A DNA stretch of 64,000 nt from Rhytidiadelphus loreus (Eukaryota > Streptophyta > Bryopsida > Hypnales > Hylocomiaceae). Made by a program: the position numbers and the translations under genes. The stretch spans positions 14,947,501 through 15,011,500 of the forward strand of contig OX344762.1 of NCBI GenBank assembly GCA_947034895.1. Direction: 5' to 3'. The notes under the pieces were generated by a model. That model did not search any database and was not told where the DNA came from. It worked only from the letters and a program-made list of their open reading frames with translations. Positions 57,759 through 64,000 of the stretch are shown piece by piece (position 1 is the stretch's first letter; each line of letters opens with the position of its first letter).

Positions 57759-58848
57759 TGTCACCTAAAATCCGTTGTAGGCGGTGTTTCCACAAACGGT
57801 TGAAATCTACTATAACGTGTTCTAATGTCTGCATGTTTCATGAAAACGGTTGTTGATACCTTGTGTTTTCACCCTCCAAAAGCTTGCCACGTAGATGCCA
57901 CATGGTTGCCACATCATCTTTTTTTGTTTGGGCAATGTCCTTTTTTATTAATAAAAAAATCATCATGACAATACAGCACATGACGTGGCTCACTGAAAAT
58001 CACAAATAGTATTAATTGTATGAAATAATTATCTTTAAAAAATTATATAAAATTATATAAAAATAACAATACTTTAATTACATTAAATTATTATTATTTT
58101 TAAATTCCAAAAGAAATGAACAAGTGAAATTGTCAAATTCACCAAAAATTTACTATCTACCATCAAAAGAATCTTTAATGGCAAAGTCAAGTAATTATTT
58201 CATTGGCATTTAGTAAAAATGGAGGGTGGAGAGGTCTCTTTTATACTGAAATTCGTTGTCCATCCATGACAAAAGATATGGGATAATTCACAAATGAGAA
58301 CTTGACAACATTGTGTGTGGATGTTGTTTCAGACACGAGGACGTTTTTTTTGACATCTACATGTTATTTCCGACATTTGGAGGTTGTTTTAAACATATGG
58401 ATGTTTATTTAGACATTCAATTTTGAACAAAATTTTTAATTTACATATCCCATATGGTTTGTTTTACTTCCTACTGCTCCACTTGTATAAAGAGATTCTT
58501 TTTTCATCCATAGTATCCATCCATCCATTTTCTTTTCTTTTCAAAGCATGCCACATGGCTATCCTTTCCCAATTTTTTTCACATCCGGTCAGCATTTTAC
58601 ATTAGCCTACAATAACTTATAAAAATTTACCCAAGTGAATTCCAAAACCCTAGTTGACGTGGCACTTCCATGTTTTTTGGAATGTTCTAATAAACGTCAC
58701 CATGTTTTATTTGATGTTCAAAAAAACATACACGTCCCTTGTGTCATCCATATGTTTTTGCTCTAACATCTCCATGTCTTTTCTAACATTAGCAAAAATC
58801 TGCCTTCCATAGGCTCAGAATTTGTAATGCATTGATGTCAATGAAAAC
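57759..58848. other. Non-coding DNA after the pogo relic
   Basis: AT-rich, no gene. It holds a relic of the large inverted-repeat family at about 58427-58505. Confidence 0.5.
58427..58505 (-). repeat. Diverged relic of the large inverted-repeat element
   Basis: TCCCATATGGTTTGTTTTAC then TGCTCCACTTGTATAAAGAG matches the right arm of the 3.7-kb element near 54140-54195 with several substitutions. Confidence 0.75.
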
Positions 58849-59148
58849 ATGACCCATTTCTTCATAACACCACAGAAAACAAGGGTTTCTTATAGTGAAG
58901 AGAGGGCAGCTCTAGCACGATCGAAGAAAAATCACAAGGAACTCTGGAGTGTCAAAAATGTTTGTGCGCTGGGGGACAAACTACATGCTGCTATAAAAGC
59001 CAATGCCTCTATAGTAGGCTACAGAGCTCCGTATTGCGGGTTCATGCCGCAAGTTTGTAAAGAAAATCAGAAGATAGCTCTGCAAAGGAGGAGGGCAAAG
59101 AAGAAAAGGGAGGACACAACGCACATACCTCCGTTACGTGAAGTTTGA
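58849..59148 (+). CDS. Unknown basic protein, doubtful
   Basis: 99 codons with a Lys/Arg-rich end (LQRRRAKKKRED). No domain recognised. It could be one exon of a gene or chance. Confidence 0.25.
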   Translation: MTHFFITPQKTRVSYSEERAALARSKKNHKELWSVKNVCALGDKLHAAIKANASIVGYRAPYCGFMPQVCKENQKIALQRRRAKKKREDTTHIPPLREV

Positions 59149-62100
59149 CAGTTCGGGCCGCCTGTCTTCTGGCCACAACAACAATACAATGGAATAGCAC
59201 AATGCTTCCGTCCCCCATTGGTGAGTTCTCAGACTCCGCATTTTGCAATGCTGTCGTTTCCACTCAATATCGGAGGACCTACATCAAACAGTACCATTGG
59301 AAACAATCAGTCCCAAAGCCTTCCATACAGTGATGCTGCTGCACTGAGTTGAACATGACACATGAGGAGGAAGGACAATGAGTAGTTCATTTATTTTGGG
59401 GAATACTAAATTTGAAGTACTTACCAGTAGTGCAGTCCATGTTCTAACAAGCGGCGCCGTTGTCAAGTACCGACCTACAGGAAAGAGGCGGAGGACTGGG
59501 CAGTTCAGAAAACCAATGGACATATATGTATAGTGACAAAAGGAAAGCGAAGTATGAGCAGTGCTGCCATCACAAAAGTTGAAAATAAAAAAATAGAACA
59601 AGAAAACTGAAAAGAGATGGGGGAGACACTTACCTGTGGAATTAACTAGCAAGCAATGCGCTACACATTGCAAATGGTGTGGACTGACGGGAAGAAGCAG
59701 GGAAGGGAGTTATGTACTGATGTAGAAAAAAACATAGTAACAGCTGTTGTGGAGACGTCAACAAAGCAAGAGAATGCAAGGGAATGTAGACAGAAAGGAA
59801 GTTGTGTACAGCAAGGAGATGAGAACTGAAAGAGCAATGTCCAATACTTATACAATACTTATAAATATTATAGGCGTGGGAGTTTTACCTGTGAAGATGT
59901 CACCAAATCACAGATGGAATCCGAGGCAAGGCTGGGGCGCAATGACCTTCAGTAACTGACTGCCATTGAAGTGCACTGCAGCGGATGGCAACAGAGCACC
60001 AATGCAATGGAGGGTAACGGATCAGCAATGTGCTCTGCGGTAGGTGGAGCGCAGCTGAGCGGATGGAAGTGAAGCTGACTTGAAGGCGTTGCAGCGGAAG
60101 GTGTCGGATCGGTAGACGTTGGAGTGGAGCGGAGGACAACAGAGCAGAAGCATACACAGAAGACGTTGTCAGCAACGGCTCTTTTCTCAAATTCAAAGTC
60201 TTTTTTTAAATTACTTTTGTACATGGATGTAGTAGGTACTAGCGTCGCAGACAAGGAACCATAGTACATTGTGCCTGAGCGCTTTTACAACTGTGACGGG
60301 TGTATTTTTTCATCTCACTTCATTGCTTTTGATTAATGTACAATGTATTCTTACAATGGCATTACAATAAATTAAAAAAACTGACAAAGTTTCAAGTGGA
60401 CAAGTTCAGCATGTGTGTGTTTGGCTTTTGAAGTTCACAAGTATATTGTCAGGACTAAACCGTGCACAGAAAAGCATCAATCCTATCACTTTTCACAGTC
60501 ATTAAATCAATTCTAGGACATGCTCTCATTCATTTCACTTGTTGCCTACGAACAAAAATAGCGACCTACGTGCATCCAACTTTGAAATATTCCACATAAT
60601 GCATGTGAGCTCTAAAAATTCTGAAAAATTTGTGAGTGCTGTCTTGTTCATTTCTCTATTTGCCCAAATTTTTTTTAACCAATTTGATGCACGCAGCTCC
60701 ACACAGACCTCCTACACTGCTTACATGGTCGACTTATGAGCCTCCTACCTTATGTGCTAATATTGGGCCATCACTGAGAGTTTGTGAACTAGCCGATTGA
60801 GTGCTTTGATTTGTGTGGGTTGATACATTGATGTTCTTATAAGGATATCTTGTTGATATGGCGTCTTCTTCACGAGCTACAGCATACTACCAGGTTTACA
60901 AAAGGAGCCAAATAGTTTTTTAGTATGTTTGAATATTGTTGATTGATTTGTTTTCCTAGTGAAGGCAATAACAAGCGCTTGCAAATTGAAGACACCTCGT
61001 GAACCTTATTAACATTCCAATTTTTTGTCATGTTGTGGAATGGACACAGGTGAGGTTTGCAGCCTCTGGGAGTATTTTCAAGACTTTTTTCTAAACTCTA
61101 TGCTACTGGCTCATGAAAGATGTTTTAGTTTGGCTTACACTCCAAATGAAAGGTGACAGATATTTTTTATGCATACTTGTATGAGGAAAGCAAATCAAGA
61201 ATGGAGAGACTCTTTTAATGGTCTTTTTGACAAAAAGGCCCGGTGTGAAGGTGACAAAACAATTTGGATCTTTACTGTGGCAACTAGAAGCTTCTCTAGA
61301 TTATGTAAACTTGTTTTATGTTCAAAAACCATAGGAATGGCACACAAACCAGATATGCTTGGTTCCATGAGGAGCTAGACTTGGATCCATACAAGAAATA
61401 GGCAAGATTAGATTATGGCCCAGTCATGGGATGTTCCAAAAAAGACGTTTTTCAGACAAGACTGGTTGGTTTCCAGCAACATGAACCAACCTGAAACAAC
61501 CCTCTCGAAGGGCTGAATCCCATCTAAGGTAAACCAACCCATTACCATTAGTTTCTCAATTCAGGTAGTAGACTAGTTCAATTCCGTCACCTAACTTTGT
61601 CCAAAAAACATCCAAATTTGTCCAGAAAACATCCAAATCCATTCTTTTTATGATAGAAATTAAAGCGTTCCATGATAAAATCTGTTTTTTTTATGACAAC
61701 GAGGGATAATGTGTCACGCCATTAATAGTGAGTATTTTGTACTTGACTTGGGCGGTTATGGGTTTATTAGGAAACGTTTATTATTCTAGTCTACTTGCGG
61801 TTTTGTAATTTTAGATTGATTACTTCAAAAATTCATAGAAATTACAGTTTTAATCAAAAAATTATAATTCCACTTGGGTTTGATTTGTGAAACAAGTGCA
61901 AACCTCTGAAAAATATGTGCCCCCATTGGAATTGGCCCCAAGATATTCAGATTACAAATCAGGGAGGTGATAGGTAGTTCTACCTTAGTGATAGTAGTTT
62001 GACTAACTTTCAATGATTGCTTTTGCATTTTTATAAGCCAACAATTTACACGGTTCCAAAACAACTGATTTCTACATTGTCCAACTCATCGTTTAAGAGT

Positions 62101-63069
62101 TAATGGTCTGTTCTACCTTATTTCTGTTAGTTTTGCCTTAACTGAAAGCCTTTCAAGAAAAACATAAAAAAAAATACACAAGTATTCCGTGATTGTTGTC
62201 AACATTCGAAAGGGAGTACTTAGCTTTTGATACGGTGACACCGGTACAAGTCTAGAACTTACTAAGATAGTATGCTCTAAAAGTAACCATTTAAGGGTTG
62301 GTCTACCTTTTTCATAGGCTTCCTTGGACATAATTATTTTTAGATCATTTTTCAAAGAAAGAAAAATAGATGTGGAACTTAACACAAGTGCATTTTTTTT
62401 GTATTTTCTCACACATTTTTGAATTACTTATAAATTTCCAAAGATTGGGGGCATAGGCACCTATTTGTGACCATACGTTTCCCCCAATTTGTCCACTTGC
62501 AACTTGTAAAGAGATGTGTGGAAATTGGCTCTTCCAATACAAAAATAACTTTTCCTCCATGCATTCAATTGCTAAAGTGGTCCATATAAGGATCACCCCA
62601 TCTCCATTCTCCACCTAGAAGGCTAAAAATAGGGGCGGTTTGAAGAAGATGAGCGCTTCTAGAGCATACTACCTTAGTGCAAGCCATTACAGTGCGGATA
62701 CTACGTGTCTCACTCTGACTCATGCGCCAGTAAGGAAAAAAGCTCAAAATACTTCCACATCTAATGTGTGACTAATATAAGCTGACGGACACACCAGATC
62801 TTTTCTTGCACGAGGGAAGAAAACCTTCAACAAGTACTCAATGGACCCATCAGTTTTGACAATGAAACCGCAATCATCTTCATGCGCCTGGTCAGTACTT
62901 TAAAACTATCTTCACTCACGCATTTGCGAGCTGTATGTGCAGGACTTGCACTAAGTTAGCTTCTCTTAATTTGTCTTCGATGATCCCCTGCAAGTTTAGT
63001 TCCCTGTTTTTGTAGAGCTCGAAACGGGACGACAATACTACTAGCTGGTGGAAGCAAGGCTTTGACAAG
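59149..63069. other. Long intergenic region before the P450 gene
   Basis: About 3.9 kb with only short, overlapping frames on both strands and no domain recognised. The last few hundred bases should contain the promoter and leader of the P450 gene. Confidence 0.5.
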
Positions 63070-64000
63070 ATGGAGACTGTGTTTGAGAAGATGACGGCCG
63101 GCTTGGGGAACAAGGACCAGCTTCTGTCCTACGGAATTGCGCTCTCCATCGGCCTGGTCCTGCTGCTACTCTTCGGGTATGGAATTTCAGGAAAGAATCT
63201 GAAGAAGCTGCCACCAGGTCCGTTTCCATGGCCAGTGTTTGGCAACCTTTTCCTCGGCGGATCCCATCCTCACCAAGTCTTCACGCAGCTGGCGAATCAA
63301 TACGGAAACATCATGAGCCTCTTCTTCGGAAGCGTGCGCGTGGTGATTGTGTCTGATTCCCACATGGTCAAGGAGCTTTTCTCAGTCAGTGACACGAATT
63401 TCGCATCTCGACCAATTCACGACTTTATGCGCACGCCTGCCAAGTACATGAACTACGGCGAAGAGAATGTGTCAATGGCCATCAGCGTTTACACTTCCAA
63501 AGTCCGGGAGATGCGTCAAATGTGTAACACTGAGTTGTTCACGCCGCAGAAATTGGAGATGAAGAAGAGCACGCGAATGGAGGAGATTCAAAGGACGGTG
63601 GCAGTTATGGGAGAGAACACTAGTATTCCTGTTGACATCCGACCCATCCTTAGTGAATTCAGTCTGCGGGTCAATTGTAGGATGTCGTTTAACAAAGCCT
63701 TCCAGCATTCAGAGCACAGTCCTTCCAGCGGAAGTGGTGTCGATCCACAGGCATTCAGGAGATTGGAGACGGAAAACACGAAGCTCTTGGCGACGCACAA
63801 CATTCTAGATCTCATCCCTGGTTTACGAATCCTCTTCGGAAGGTTTGATTTGGAGGGGATCCATGCGAGATGGAAGGAGGTGACCATGAGAAAAGTGAAT
63901 TGCGCGGACTCTATTTTGAAATGGTATCGGAAAGAGTTACCAAATGGACGGGAGGATCCGGAAATAGACTTTGTTCAGACTTTGCTGGTACTCACCGACG
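63070..64000 (+). CDS. Cytochrome P450, A-type (CYP71 clan-like), 5' part
   Basis: Open from ATG at 63070-63072 to the window edge, 310 codons without an intron. Residues 1-20 are hydrophilic and 21-39 are a membrane anchor (YGIALSIGLVLLLLFGY). The proline-rich hinge KLPPGPFPWPVFGNL at 46-60 is typical of microsomal plant P450s. Next come YGNIMSLFFGSVRVVIVSD and NFASRPIHDFMR. The C-helix region SKVREMRQMCNTELF lacks the usual Trp of WxxxR. The I-helix, ExxR and haem-binding Cys lie beyond the window. Such enzymes oxidise small molecules at the ER. An upstream in-frame stretch (to a stop at 63013) has no earlier ATG, which supports this start. Confidence 0.9.
   Translation, partial: METVFEKMTAGLGNKDQLLSYGIALSIGLVLLLLFGYGISGKNLKKLPPGPFPWPVFGNLFLGGSHPHQVFTQLANQYGNIMSLFFGSVRVVIVSDSHMVKELFSVSDTNFASRPIHDFMRTPAKYMNYGEENVSMAISVYTSKVREMRQMCNTELFTPQKLEMKKSTRMEEIQRTVAVMGENTSIPVDIRPILSEFSLRVNCRMSFNKAFQHSEHSPSSGSGVDPQAFRRLETENTKLLATHNILDLIPGLRILFGRFDLEGIHARWKEVTMRKVNCADSILKWYRKELPNGREDPEIDFVQTLLVLTD

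Noticed and set aside
1..64000. CRISPR arrays, bacterial operons or viral genes
   Set aside because: None seen; repeats have no spacer structure and all recognisable genes are plant nuclear or transposon genes.

Overview
This is nuclear DNA of a land plant: genes have GT-AG introns, there is a spliceosomal U2 gene with a plant-type promoter, an ankyrin/PGG protein, an A-type cytochrome P450, and CACTA, Mutator (MULE), Stowaway and pogo transposons. The style of the transposase and P450 proteins suggests a seed-free plant (bryophyte, fern or lycophyte), but I cannot prove that from the sequence alone.

Layout. 1-2.5 kb: the last seven exons of a Ufm1-specific protease (UFSP2) gene. 3.1-3.4 kb: a complete U2 snRNA gene with upstream element and TATA box. 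4,672-37,832: one very large MULE with 47-bp terminal inverted repeats and a flanking target duplication. It contains a 138-bp satellite array near its left end, a decayed Ulp1-type (C48) protease gene on the + strand, and a decayed AT-hook/DDE/SWIM transposase gene on the - strand. 15,907-34,553: an 18.6-kb CACTA (En/Spm) element that landed inside that MULE transposase gene and split it. The CACTA carries two divergent genes: TNP2 (-) and a TnpA-like gene (+) with a degenerate FCP1-like phosphatase domain inserted between its usual domains. A TCCGGA-rich, gag-like insertion of up to about 3.7 kb sits in a TNP2 intron, and a Stowaway MITE sits in the shared promoter region.

37.8-45.5 kb: AT-rich intergenic DNA with the right end of a second member of the CACTA family, a 167-bp satellite and a dispersed repeat. 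45.6-48.2 kb: an ankyrin/PGG membrane-protein gene with one in-frame stop. 48.6-49.3 kb: a cluster of short hairpin repeats. 50,816-54,490: a 3.7-kb non-coding element with about 715-bp terminal inverted repeats and TTAA flanks, which itself contains a 288-bp CACTA-type MITE. 55.9-57.8 kb: a decayed pogo/Tigger transposase. 63.07 kb to the end: the 5' part of a cytochrome P450 gene.

The most unusual item is the CACTA gene that fuses TnpA-type domains to an FCP1-like domain whose DxDxT catalytic motif is lost. The nesting also gives a relative history: MULE first, CACTA into the MULE transposase, then smaller elements into the CACTA. Most transposon genes here carry stops or frameshifts. The TNP2 and TnpA-FCP1 genes of the CACTA look largely open.
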